From positions 1 through 64,000 of the forward strand of contig JAJFJA010000063.1 in assembly GCA_021774445.1 (NCBI GenBank): a DNA stretch of 64,000 bases, given 5' to 3'. Source of the stretch: Alphaproteobacteria bacterium (GTDB lineage Bacteria > Pseudomonadota > Alphaproteobacteria > UBA6615). The notes beneath the pieces are model-generated. The model had not been told where the DNA came from. It did no database searches and saw nothing but the letters and a program-made list of their open reading frames with translations. The position numbers and the translations under genes are program-made. Positions 44,959-53,878 of this stretch are shown here, in pieces. Position 1 is the first letter of the stretch; every line of letters begins with the position of its first letter.

Positions 44959-45783
44959 ATGCCACTTCTCCAATTGAATGGCCATGACATGTACTACGAG
45001 GTGCACGGCTCGGGGCCGCCGGCGCTGTGCATGACCGGTTGGGGCACCTATTGCCACGGCAATGAAGGTGGTTTGTCGCGGGGGTTAACGGATCGCTATT
45101 CGGTCGTCGTTTTCGATCATCGCGGCCTCGCGAGTTCTGGGGACGATCTGTCGGTAGAGCCCACGATGAGGCTCTATGCGCAAGATGCTGCGGCGCTGCT
45201 CGATCACCTCGATATGGCCGACGCCCATGTGGTCGGGCTTGTCGGCATGGGCGCCTGTATTGGTCAGGAACTGGCGATTTCGCGTCCGGATCTCGTGCGT
45301 AGCCTGACCAATATGGGGGCGTGGTGCCGGGTCGACGAATATCTCTACGACCAACTTGATTTCATGCGCGTCGTGCACCGCGATCTTGGATTCCTCGCTT
45401 TTCAGCAATTGGTGACAATCCAATCGTTCGATCCGGAATTCTATATGCGGAACAAGGATCGGCTGCTCGGACCCGGCAAGGGCTGGGCAGACCTGGAAGG
45501 AAACTTCCAGGCCCATTCAAGACTCATCGACGCCTGCCTTAGCCACCATAGCGAGGAGCGGCTGGAGAATGTGACCGCGCCGGCACTGGTGATCCATGCC
45601 GCGCTCGACCAGGTCACGGGTCCCAGGACAACCATGCCGATCGAGCGCGCGCTGCCCAACGCCCGCGGTGTGACGATCGAGGACGCTTATCATGTTATTG
45701 CCGGCAAGGAATTGAAGATGCGGTTTTGCGATATTTTATTCGGTTTCCTCGACGATGTCGAAGCCGGCCGAGCGGCAGCTTGA
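44959..45783 (+). CDS. Alpha/beta-hydrolase-fold protein with missing nucleophile
   Basis: A 274-residue alpha/beta hydrolase: VVVFDHRGLASSG (strand-4 region), then the elbow HVVGLVGMGACIGQELA where G-x-S-x-G would be expected. No Ser, Cys or Asp is at the elbow, although the acid (in HAALDQVTG) and the His (AYHVIAG) remain. It could be a lyase, a dioxygenase-like member or a binding protein rather than a hydrolase. It lies 40 nt after the SDR gene; the next gene overlaps its stop. Confidence 0.82.
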   Translation: MPLLQLNGHDMYYEVHGSGPPALCMTGWGTYCHGNEGGLSRGLTDRYSVVVFDHRGLASSGDDLSVEPTMRLYAQDAAALLDHLDMADAHVVGLVGMGACIGQELAISRPDLVRSLTNMGAWCRVDEYLYDQLDFMRVVHRDLGFLAFQQLVTIQSFDPEFYMRNKDRLLGPGKGWADLEGNFQAHSRLIDACLSHHSEERLENVTAPALVIHAALDQVTGPRTTMPIERALPNARGVTIEDAYHVIAGKELKMRFCDILFGFLDDVEAGRAAA

Positions 45784-47018
45784 GCGGGCCGAAATCGGTG
45801 GCTAAGACAGGATATGACACCGGGCCGCTGCGCGGCGTAAGAGTAATCGAGATGGGCCAACTCCTCGCCGGCCCTTTCGTCGGCAGCCGGCTCGCGGATT
45901 TCGGCGCCGAAGTCATTAAGGTCGAGCAGATCGGGGCCGGCGACCCAATGCGTGAATGGGGACACCATCGCCACAAGGGTCGGCCCTTATGGTGGCCGAT
46001 CTTGGCCCGGAACAAGAAGAGTGTGACCGCCAATCTGAAGGAATCGGCCGGCCAAGACCTCATCCGCAGGCTTGTCGTCAAGGCGGACGTGCTGGTGGAG
46101 AATTTCAAGCCTGGAACGTTGGAGAAGTGGGGACTGGGCCCCGAAGAACTCCACAAGATCAATCCGGGGCTGGTGATTTGCCGGGTCTCCGGCTTTGGGC
46201 AGACCGGCCCCTATGCCTCGCGCCCCGGATTTGCCAGCGTCGGCGAGGCTATGGGCGGAATTCGGTATATCAACGGGTTTCCCGACCAACCGCCGCCGCG
46301 CAGCGGCATCTCGCTTGGCGACTCGTTGACCGGCATGTTCGCCGTCCAAGGCGTCTTGATGGCACTATACTGGCGCGATGGGGCAGGCGGCGGTAAGGGC
46401 CAAGTGGTCGACGCGTCGATTACGGAATCCTGTTTCGCGATGCTCGAAAGCTCGTTGCCGGAGTACGATTTCCTCGATGTCGTACGGAAACCCAGCGGCA
46501 CCGGCCTGCCCAATGTGGCGCCGTCCAACATTTATCCGACCAAGGATGAAAAATGGATGGTGATTGCCGCCAATCTCGATCGGATGTTCCGCCGTCTGGC
46601 CGCGGCAATGGGACAGCCCGAACTGGCTGAGGACCCACGCTACGACACCCACAAGTCGCGCGGTGAAAACGCCGACGAACTGGACGCCTTGATCGCCGAC
46701 TGGACCAAGACCAAAACGATCGAGGAATTGGCCGCGGCACTAGAGCAGCACGGCGTCGTCTACGGGCCGATCTATTCCATTGCCGATATCGCCAAAGACC
46801 CGCAATTCCTGGACAGGGATATGATTTTGCGAATACCCGACGACCATTTCGGCGAAATCGCCGTGCCGGGCATCGTGCCGAAGCTAAGCGAGACGGCAAG
46901 TGGTGTCGGCTGGCTCGGACCGCCGGAACCCGGGCAGCACAACCGGGACGTCTATGTCGGTCTGCTGGGTATGAGCGACGACGAATTCAGCTCCCTCCAG
47001 GACGAGGGAATCATTTGA
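45780..47018 (+). CDS. CaiB/BaiF family (class III) CoA-transferase
   Basis: About 412 residues. GVRVIEMGQLLAGPFVGSRL is the N-terminus, DPMREWGHH and NKKSVTANLKES follow, and the likely catalytic Asp is in ISLGDSLTGMFAVQG. It would activate a carboxylate by CoA transfer in the catabolic operon. The start is uncertain: TTG 45780 overlaps the previous stop (TTGA) and GTG 45798 is a good alternative; the track start at 45726 is too early. It is only distantly similar to the CaiB protein at 33.2 kb. Confidence 0.9.
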   Translation: MSGPKSVAKTGYDTGPLRGVRVIEMGQLLAGPFVGSRLADFGAEVIKVEQIGAGDPMREWGHHRHKGRPLWWPILARNKKSVTANLKESAGQDLIRRLVVKADVLVENFKPGTLEKWGLGPEELHKINPGLVICRVSGFGQTGPYASRPGFASVGEAMGGIRYINGFPDQPPPRSGISLGDSLTGMFAVQGVLMALYWRDGAGGGKGQVVDASITESCFAMLESSLPEYDFLDVVRKPSGTGLPNVAPSNIYPTKDEKWMVIAANLDRMFRRLAAAMGQPELAEDPRYDTHKSRGENADELDALIADWTKTKTIEELAAALEQHGVVYGPIYSIADIAKDPQFLDRDMILRIPDDHFGEIAVPGIVPKLSETASGVGWLGPPEPGQHNRDVYVGLLGMSDDEFSSLQDEGII

Positions 47019-47059
47019 TCCGGCGACAGTCCAAAGGATCCTAAGGGGTAAACACGGGT

Positions 47060-48418
47060 ATGGGAGTCCTCGAAAACCGCATGGTCGACTACGCCCGATC
47101 GCTCGAATTCGGCGATCTCGGCGCGGCCACCGTGCATCAGGCCAAACGGCGCATCATCGACACCATCGGCTGCGCCATCGGCGCCTATGCCGCGCCGACC
47201 AGCCGCATCGCCCGTCACTGGGCGGCGCCGGTCGCCGCCGGACCGGTGGCCCGTGTCTTCGGTTCGTTGGTCGCGACGACTCCGGAGACCGCCGCCTTCG
47301 TCAACGGGACGATGCTGCGCTATCTCGACCTCAACGACACCCACCGGACCGTCGATGGCAGCCACCCGTCCGATAATCTCGGCGGTGTGCTCGCGGTCGC
47401 CGAGATGCTTGGCGCCGGCGGCCGCGACTTCATCCTCGCGTTGGCGATTTCATATGAGATCCAATGCCGCTTCGTCGACAGTGTACCGTTCAACGATAAC
47501 GGCTGGGATCAGCCGGTCCCCGGCGTGATGGCCTGCGCACTCGCCTGCGGCCGTCTCATGGGCTTGGATAGAGAGCAGATGCAGCATGCGTTGTCGCTGG
47601 CGATCATCCCCAATCTTTGTACCTATCAGACCCGGGCCGGGGAACTATCCATGTGGAAGGGCAGCGCCGCGGCAAACGGCGCGCGCCAGGGAGTGTTTGC
47701 GGCTCGGCTTGCGGAGTTCGGCATGACCGGCCCCTACGAGGCATTCGACGGCGTGTTCGGCCTGTGGAACCAGACCGTGGGCAAGCCATACGAAATCGCC
47801 AAATTCGCCACCGCCGGCGAAACATTCGGTATCGGCCAGACAAATATCAAGAAATACCCGGTGCGCGATTCCTGCCAGTTGCCGGTCGACACCGCACTGG
47901 AATTAGGCGCCCAAGTCGCCGCCGCCGACATCAAGTCGCTGCAGATCGATACTTACGCTTCCGCCCATAAGGGGGCGGTCGCCGATCCCGAGCTATGGGC
48001 ACCGAAGACCCGCGAAACGGCGGATCACTCCATGCTGTTCTCCGTCGCCTGCGCCCTTATCGACGGCACCGTCACCGCCGACAGTTTCGCGAACGAGCGC
48101 TTCCTCGATAGTGACATTCTCGATTTGATCGGCCGCACCAACGTCGAGATCAACAGTGACTTCTCGCAACAGACCCCGGGCACCCGAAATTCCCGATTGA
48201 TCGCGGAGACCCATGATGGTCGCCGCTTGACCGCCCATATCAAATGGACGTCTGAGGATATCGCCAAGGGACCGCCGGACGAGATGATTACCGACAAATT
48301 CCTCGGCATTACCGCGACCTTCCTGCCGCGTCAGGATCAGGACAGGCTGCTCGATATGCTGTGGGACCTGGAAAACGTCGACGATATTCGCCGGCTTGTC
48401 GACGCCTTGAGAATATGA
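47060..48418 (+). CDS. MmgE/PrpD-family protein (copy 1)
   Basis: A 452-residue MmgE/PrpD protein. Its family includes 2-methylcitrate dehydratase, cis-aconitate decarboxylase and relatives. Conserved stretches include YLDLNDTHRTVDGSHPSDNL, YEIQCRFVDSVPFND, QTRAGELSMWKG and KYPVRDSCQLPVD. A strongly similar copy lies 6.8 kb downstream. A dehydration or decarboxylation step on a branched di- or tricarboxylate is likely. Shine-Dalgarno AAGGGG precedes it. Confidence 0.9.
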   Translation: MGVLENRMVDYARSLEFGDLGAATVHQAKRRIIDTIGCAIGAYAAPTSRIARHWAAPVAAGPVARVFGSLVATTPETAAFVNGTMLRYLDLNDTHRTVDGSHPSDNLGGVLAVAEMLGAGGRDFILALAISYEIQCRFVDSVPFNDNGWDQPVPGVMACALACGRLMGLDREQMQHALSLAIIPNLCTYQTRAGELSMWKGSAAANGARQGVFAARLAEFGMTGPYEAFDGVFGLWNQTVGKPYEIAKFATAGETFGIGQTNIKKYPVRDSCQLPVDTALELGAQVAAADIKSLQIDTYASAHKGAVADPELWAPKTRETADHSMLFSVACALIDGTVTADSFANERFLDSDILDLIGRTNVEINSDFSQQTPGTRNSRLIAETHDGRRLTAHIKWTSEDIAKGPPDEMITDKFLGITATFLPRQDQDRLLDMLWDLENVDDIRRLVDALRI

Positions 48419-48428
48419 CGGCGCAGCC

Positions 48429-50504
48429 ATGATCCGTGTCGGCGTCGATGTCGGCGGCACGCACACGGATCTCGTTCTCCTGAACGAAGATACCGCCGCC
48501 ATCGCGATTGCCAAGGTGCCGACCACTGTCGACCCGGCGGAGGGTGCCGTTCAGGCCTTGCTGGAGGCTTGCGACAAGGCCGAGTGCGTCGTCGCCGATA
48601 TCGACTACTTCATGCATGGCACGACCATCGCGACCAATATCATTATCGAACATGACGGCGCGCGGACCGGCCTGATTACGACCGCAGGTTTTCGCGACAT
48701 CCTGCACATCGCGCGCCACAAGCGGCCGTACAATTTCAGCTTACAACTGGATTTGCCGTGGCAGACCCATCCCTTGGTGCAGCGTCGCCATCGCATTAGC
48801 GTGCCGGAACGTGTTGTCGGCCCCGACGGTGCCGTCGCCGTGCCCCTCGACGAGGCGGCGACCCGGCAGGCGGTGCGGGAATTGCGCGATGCCGGCGTGG
48901 AATCCATCGCTGTGTGCTTCCTGTTTTCCTTCCTCGAGCCGGCGCACGAACGCCGCGTCGGGGAAATTATCCGTGCGGAGGCACCTGGCTTATTTGTCTC
49001 GCTGAGCCATGAGGTGATACCGCAATATCGCGAGTATGAGCGGTTTTCGACGACCTGCCTCAATGCCTTCGTCGGACCCAAATCAGCGACTTACCTGCGA
49101 AACTTGGATACGTCCTTGCGTGACGAAGGCCTTGCGGCCGATCTCCATCTGATGCAGTCGAGCGGCGGCTGCGCAACGGTGGGCGGCGCGGTACAGCGTC
49201 CCGTCAGTCTGCTCATGTCCGGCCCGGTCGCCGGCCTTATCGGCGGCATTTGGTGCGGCCGCAGTGCCGGTTTCGACAATGTCATTACTCTGGATGTTGG
49301 CGGCACATCGGCCGATATCGGTGTCGCGCCAGGGGGCGAGCTGCAATACCGGCACTTGGTCGACACACGCATCGGCGATTACGACGCCATGGTGCCGATG
49401 GTCGATGTCGATACGATTGGCGCCGGCGGCGGTTCGATCGCCTATATCGATTCCGGTGGCCAATTCCAAGTCGGTCCCAAAAGCGCCGGGGCGAATCCCG
49501 GGCCCTGCGCTTACGGACGCGGCGGCGCCGAACCCACGGCGACGGATTGTCAATTGGTGCTCAGGCGCCTCAACCCGGATCGGTTTCTTGGCGGTGCGCT
49601 GCAGCTACATCCCGAGTTAGCGTCTGACGCGGTGATGAAGAAACTTGCCGCGCCGCTGGAAACCTCGACCGAACAGGCGGCGTCGAACGCGCTGGAGATC
49701 CTGACCCACAACATGGTCCAGTCGATCGAGGTCAACAGCGTACGGCGTGGTTACGATCCGCGCGATTTCGCCTTGGTCGCATTCGGCGGTGCCGGACCGT
49801 TATTCGCCTGCGACATCGCCCGTGAGCTTGCGATTCCGAAGATCATCGTGCCGACCATACCGGGATTGACGTCGGCGCTCGGGCTGCTGACCTCCAACGT
49901 AGCCTACGACTACGGGCGAACCTTGTTACAGAAATTAAACGAAGCCGATATCGGTGCACTGCGGGCCGGCTTCGAGGCTCTCGAATCCCAGGCAATCGAT
50001 CAGTTGGAGCGCGACGGATTTAAGCCGGACGAAACCCAGCTCGTTCGTTATGCCGATTGCCGCTATGTCGGCCAAGGCTATGAACTGCGCAGTGGCGCCC
50101 CGGCCGGCGTGATCGACGACACCTATGTTCAGCACCTGATCTCCGGTTTTCACGCGGCACATGCTCGGGAGTATGGGTCTTCCTTCGCCGAGAGGGACGT
50201 CGAACTGGTCAATATCCGGGTCTTTGGCGTCGGCACCATTCCTGAGGTCACGGCGGCCGAAATGACCGCCGCGACGTCGGCCAGGCCGGACGCCGCTTTG
50301 ACCGGCAGGTCGGTCTGCTTCTTTGGCTCGCACGGCGGTATCGAGGAGCACGAGACTCCTCGTTATGAGCGCTCGAAACTGGCGCCGGGACATTGTATCG
50401 ATGGCCCGGCGATCATCGAGCAATACGACACCACAACGGTCTTAATGCCGCCCGATACGGCAGTGGTCGATCGTTGCGGCAATATCGTCATCACCATTGG
50501 GTAG
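48429..50504 (+). CDS. hyuA: Hydantoinase/oxoprolinase family subunit A (HyuA-like)
   Basis: A 691-residue ASKHA-fold subunit: RVGVDVGGTHTDLVLLNED is the phosphate-1 motif, and VITLDVGGTSADIGVAPGG plus VPMVDVDTIGAGGGSIAYID are diagnostic of hydantoinase A/5-oxoprolinase. With HyuB it couples ATP hydrolysis to opening a cyclic amide or to carboxylation (as in acetone or acetophenone carboxylases). hyuB starts 3 nt after its stop. Placement in a nitrogen-releasing pathway favours the ring-opening role. Confidence 0.93.
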   Translation: MIRVGVDVGGTHTDLVLLNEDTAAIAIAKVPTTVDPAEGAVQALLEACDKAECVVADIDYFMHGTTIATNIIIEHDGARTGLITTAGFRDILHIARHKRPYNFSLQLDLPWQTHPLVQRRHRISVPERVVGPDGAVAVPLDEAATRQAVRELRDAGVESIAVCFLFSFLEPAHERRVGEIIRAEAPGLFVSLSHEVIPQYREYERFSTTCLNAFVGPKSATYLRNLDTSLRDEGLAADLHLMQSSGGCATVGGAVQRPVSLLMSGPVAGLIGGIWCGRSAGFDNVITLDVGGTSADIGVAPGGELQYRHLVDTRIGDYDAMVPMVDVDTIGAGGGSIAYIDSGGQFQVGPKSAGANPGPCAYGRGGAEPTATDCQLVLRRLNPDRFLGGALQLHPELASDAVMKKLAAPLETSTEQAASNALEILTHNMVQSIEVNSVRRGYDPRDFALVAFGGAGPLFACDIARELAIPKIIVPTIPGLTSALGLLTSNVAYDYGRTLLQKLNEADIGALRAGFEALESQAIDQLERDGFKPDETQLVRYADCRYVGQGYELRSGAPAGVIDDTYVQHLISGFHAAHAREYGSSFAERDVELVNIRVFGVGTIPEVTAAEMTAATSARPDAALTGRSVCFFGSHGGIEEHETPRYERSKLAPGHCIDGPAIIEQYDTTTVLMPPDTAVVDRCGNIVITIG

Positions 50505-50507
50505 TCC

Positions 50508-52547
50508 ATGACCGCTGCCACGCATAGCGAACGTGAGCTGAGCCAATTGCTCGACGAAAAATTCGGCGACGACTGGCGTTTCGACGTCACCATCAATGGC
50601 TTTCGACATAGCGACGCGAGCGTCGACGGCACGTTGACGGCGAATGGCGTCGCCACGCGCCACTCGATGAAACTCGGCGACGAAGCGCCTGATGCCGATA
50701 TCAATGCGGCCTCCGGTCGCGTATTTGCGGTCTGCGCACGGCAGATCCTTGCCGGCAAGGAGCGTCCTGGGCAATCGCCGATCGATCTGTTTGGTGGCAA
50801 CTTCGACCATATCGACGTCGTCACCAGGCGCGTCGTCGGTGGCGCCTTCAACGCCATCGCCCGCGAGATGGCCCAGGTTTTGTTTCGGATGTCGAACTCC
50901 AGCATCATCCGTGAGTCGGAAGATTTGGGCTGCGGCATATTCGATGCGCAAGGCCGCGAATTGTGCGAAAGCGAAAGTTCACCGATGCACATCGGGTCGC
51001 TGCCCGCTTATATCCGCGGCTTCATGGCCCGCCTCGAGGGCACGCTGTTCGAAGGCGATATTATCCTTCACAACCATCCCTACTTTGGCGCGTCCCATAC
51101 GCCCGACATGTGCGTCGCCATGCCGATCTTTCACGACGGGAGGTTGCTGGGATTCGCTGCCGCGACAGCCCATCTCATAGATACCGGCGCCGCCGCGCCG
51201 GGCCTGAATATCGACTTGATCGATGTTTTTGCCGAGGGCACCTTGTTCAACGGCGTCAAGCTCTACGAACGGGGCGTGCGCAACCAAGGCGTATGGTCGC
51301 TGTTGCGCGACAGCGTGCGCACCCCCGATAGCAACGCCGGCGATATCGAGGCGATGATCGCCGCCGTGCGGCTGGGCCGCCGGCGTTTCCTGAAGCTGAT
51401 CGACCGTTACGGCGTTGAGACCATTCTCGGCTCGGCCTACTATTGGATGGACTATTCCGAACGCCGGCTGCGGGCCGAGATCGAGAAAATCCCCGACGGC
51501 GATTACCATTGCGAAAGTTGGCTCGACAATGACGGGCGCAACTGGGACACGCCCCTTAAGGTCAATGTAACGGTGCGCATCAAGGGCAGCGGCGTGACCA
51601 TCGACCTGACCGGATCGGCGGACGAAGTAGCAACCGGATTCAACGTGCCTTTCGAAGGGTCGTTGAAGGTCGCGTGTTTTTACATCATCCGGACCCTGTT
51701 GCTGGATGAGGTCGGCATGGAGGAATTCGTGCCGCAGAACGAAGGTATGTTTCGGCCGGTTGACGTCGTGGCGCCAAAGGGCAGCATTTTCAATCCCAAT
51801 TTTCCGCGCGCCTGTTTCGCGCGGATGGCGCAGATCCAGCGGGTTCTCGATTGCGTGATTCGCGCCCTGGCTCCGGTCATGCCCGAGCGCGCGACCGCCG
51901 GAAACTCGGCGACTGTCATGAGCACCTCCTATAGCGGTATCGAGCCCGGCCGCAACCAGTATTGGGTCTGTGTTGAGGTGAACGAGGGCAGCTATGGCGC
52001 GCGGGCGTCGAAGGACGGTTTGGACTGTGTCGATAATTTGATGGCCAATACGCGCAACGTTCCGATCGAGGAAATAGAGCTGCGTTATCCACTCCGCGTC
52101 GAACGCTATGAACTGCGCGACGACGAGCCCGGCGCAGGCCGCACTCGCGGCGGCATCGCCGCCGTGCGCGACGTACGGTTCCTGACCGACGGTTTTATTT
52201 CCTGCAATGGTGATCGGTTGCTTGAGGCGCCGGTCGGCGTATTCGGGGGGCGGGACGGTTTGCCGGGAAAATTGACGCTCAATCCGGGAACGCCGGGGAT
52301 GGAGCAGTGGCCCTCGAAGGCCACGGGCAAGCGGGTGAAAGCGGGTGATGTCGTCCGCATCACCGGACCCAATAGCGGCGGTTACGGTGATCCGACGGAG
52401 CGTGATCCCGAGAAAGTCCATGCCGACTACCTTGACGGCTACCTCTCCGCTGAGACCGCGCGCACCGTCTATAAGGTTGTCATAGATCCGGAGAGCGCGC
52501 AGCTCGACCAAGCCGGCACGCAAGCGCTGCGCGGCGCCGGGTCGTGA
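50508..52547 (+). CDS. hyuB: Hydantoinase/oxoprolinase family subunit B (HyuB-like) with N-terminal extension
   Basis: A 679-residue HyuB. The normal domain begins near residue 103 (VVTRRVVGGAFNAIAREMAQ) and continues with SSPMHIGSLPAYIRG, NHPYFGASHTPDMC and GRTRGGIAAVRDV-type motifs. Usual HyuB proteins are about 520-580 residues, so roughly 100 residues (MTAATHSERELSQLLDEKFG onwards) are extra, of unknown role. It forms the partner of HyuA. The amidase start overlaps its stop by one base (TGATG). Confidence 0.92.
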   Translation: MTAATHSERELSQLLDEKFGDDWRFDVTINGFRHSDASVDGTLTANGVATRHSMKLGDEAPDADINAASGRVFAVCARQILAGKERPGQSPIDLFGGNFDHIDVVTRRVVGGAFNAIAREMAQVLFRMSNSSIIRESEDLGCGIFDAQGRELCESESSPMHIGSLPAYIRGFMARLEGTLFEGDIILHNHPYFGASHTPDMCVAMPIFHDGRLLGFAAATAHLIDTGAAAPGLNIDLIDVFAEGTLFNGVKLYERGVRNQGVWSLLRDSVRTPDSNAGDIEAMIAAVRLGRRRFLKLIDRYGVETILGSAYYWMDYSERRLRAEIEKIPDGDYHCESWLDNDGRNWDTPLKVNVTVRIKGSGVTIDLTGSADEVATGFNVPFEGSLKVACFYIIRTLLLDEVGMEEFVPQNEGMFRPVDVVAPKGSIFNPNFPRACFARMAQIQRVLDCVIRALAPVMPERATAGNSATVMSTSYSGIEPGRNQYWVCVEVNEGSYGARASKDGLDCVDNLMANTRNVPIEEIELRYPLRVERYELRDDEPGAGRTRGGIAAVRDVRFLTDGFISCNGDRLLEAPVGVFGGRDGLPGKLTLNPGTPGMEQWPSKATGKRVKAGDVVRITGPNSGGYGDPTERDPEKVHADYLDGYLSAETARTVYKVVIDPESAQLDQAGTQALRGAGS

Positions 52548-53878
52548 TGCCCGCGGCCGGTCCCGCACTTTCGCGGTTGTCGGCCGCCGCGGCACGCACC
52601 GCCGTCCAAGCCGGCGACATAACGGTCGCGGAGCTTGTCACAAGTCAGTTGGAGCGGATCGAGAACCGTGAACCGGTCGTCAAGGCGTGGGCCCATATCG
52701 ACGCCCAAGCCGCCATCGATGCGGCGCGTAAGATCGATGCGGCAAGTGAGCCTATGCCGCTGCGCGGCGTTACCGTCGGCGTCAAGGACGTGATCGATAC
52801 CGCCGACATGCCAACGCAGTACAACTCGCCGATCTATCGCGGCCATCGCCCCGCCGTCGACGCCGACTGCGTCGCGCGACTGCGCGCGGCGGGGGCCCTA
52901 ATTCTCGGCAAGACCGAGACGACCGAGTTCGCGCATGCTCAGCCAACGCGGACGACCAATCCGCATAATGTCGCGCACACACCCGGCGGTTCGTCGAGTG
53001 GCTCGGCGGCCGCCGTCGCCGATTTCATGGTGGCAACGGCGCTCGGCACCCAGACCGGTGGATCGACCATCCGGCCCGCCTCGTTCTGTGGCGTATACGC
53101 GATCAAGCCGACCTTCGGCTTGATCGACCCGACAGGTGTCAAGCCGCTGTCGGCTTCGTTGGACACGGTCGGTCTTTTCGGACGCGAACTGGCGGATCTC
53201 GGGCTCCTCTTGTCCGTTTTGTCGGGACAGGGCGCTTTTGCCGAGCCCGTACCGCAAAGCTTTACCGTCGCGGTCTGCCGGACCGGGGCATGGCAGAGCG
53301 CCGAGCCCAGCGTGCAGGCCGCCGTGGAGGCCGCCGCGGCAGCTCTGCGGAACGACGGAATTCCTGTCCGCGAGATCGCGCAACCGGTGTCGCTGGTCGA
53401 CCTCGACCGACTTCATCAAACGATCATGGCATTCGAGACTGCCCGGGCCTTTGCCGAGGAATGGCGCCATCACCGGGCTCAACTCAGCGTTTCATTTGCC
53501 GGCTTCATAGCCCAGGGCCATAGGATTTCGCGCACCGCTTATGATGAAGCCGTTGGCAAAGCCGCCGAGGCACGTGCCGAATTCGATCATGGGCTTGGTG
53601 CGGATGAAATCATCCTGACGCCAAGCACCACGGGTGAGGCACCGCGGGGATTTGCCAACACCGGCAACCCGGTCTTTAATCGCATGTGGACCTTGTTGCA
53701 TGTCCCGTGCATCCACCTGCCATGGCGATGCGGCCAAAGCGGACTACCGATCGGCGTGCAGATAGTCGGTAGGCGCGGTGCCGACCTTTCGGCGCTGATG
53801 GCAGCCACACACTGCCGGACACTACTTGACGCCGCGGACATAGTTGAACCGGCAACCCGGACCGAGGAATACAGTTGA
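52547..53878 (+). CDS. Amidase-signature-family amidohydrolase
   Basis: A 443-residue amidase. The Ser-cisSer-Lys triad is visible: Lys in GVTVGVKDVIDT, the signature TPGGSSSGSAAAVADFM with cis-Ser, and the nucleophile in GTQTGGSTIRPASFCG. It hydrolyses a C-N amide bond, releasing ammonia or an amine; here it could act on the half-amide formed when HyuAB opens a ring. ATG 52547 overlaps the hyuB stop (TGATG); the track GTG at 52544 is one codon earlier. Confidence 0.92.
   Translation: MPAAGPALSRLSAAAARTAVQAGDITVAELVTSQLERIENREPVVKAWAHIDAQAAIDAARKIDAASEPMPLRGVTVGVKDVIDTADMPTQYNSPIYRGHRPAVDADCVARLRAAGALILGKTETTEFAHAQPTRTTNPHNVAHTPGGSSSGSAAAVADFMVATALGTQTGGSTIRPASFCGVYAIKPTFGLIDPTGVKPLSASLDTVGLFGRELADLGLLLSVLSGQGAFAEPVPQSFTVAVCRTGAWQSAEPSVQAAVEAAAAALRNDGIPVREIAQPVSLVDLDRLHQTIMAFETARAFAEEWRHHRAQLSVSFAGFIAQGHRISRTAYDEAVGKAAEARAEFDHGLGADEIILTPSTTGEAPRGFANTGNPVFNRMWTLLHVPCIHLPWRCGQSGLPIGVQIVGRRGADLSALMAATHCRTLLDAADIVEPATRTEEYS

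Noticed and set aside
50979-52595. 538-residue minus-strand ORF opposite hyuB
   Set aside because: It is a GC-driven shadow of hyuB codons; the composition is low in hydrophobic cores, no family motif is visible and hyuB itself has full motifs.
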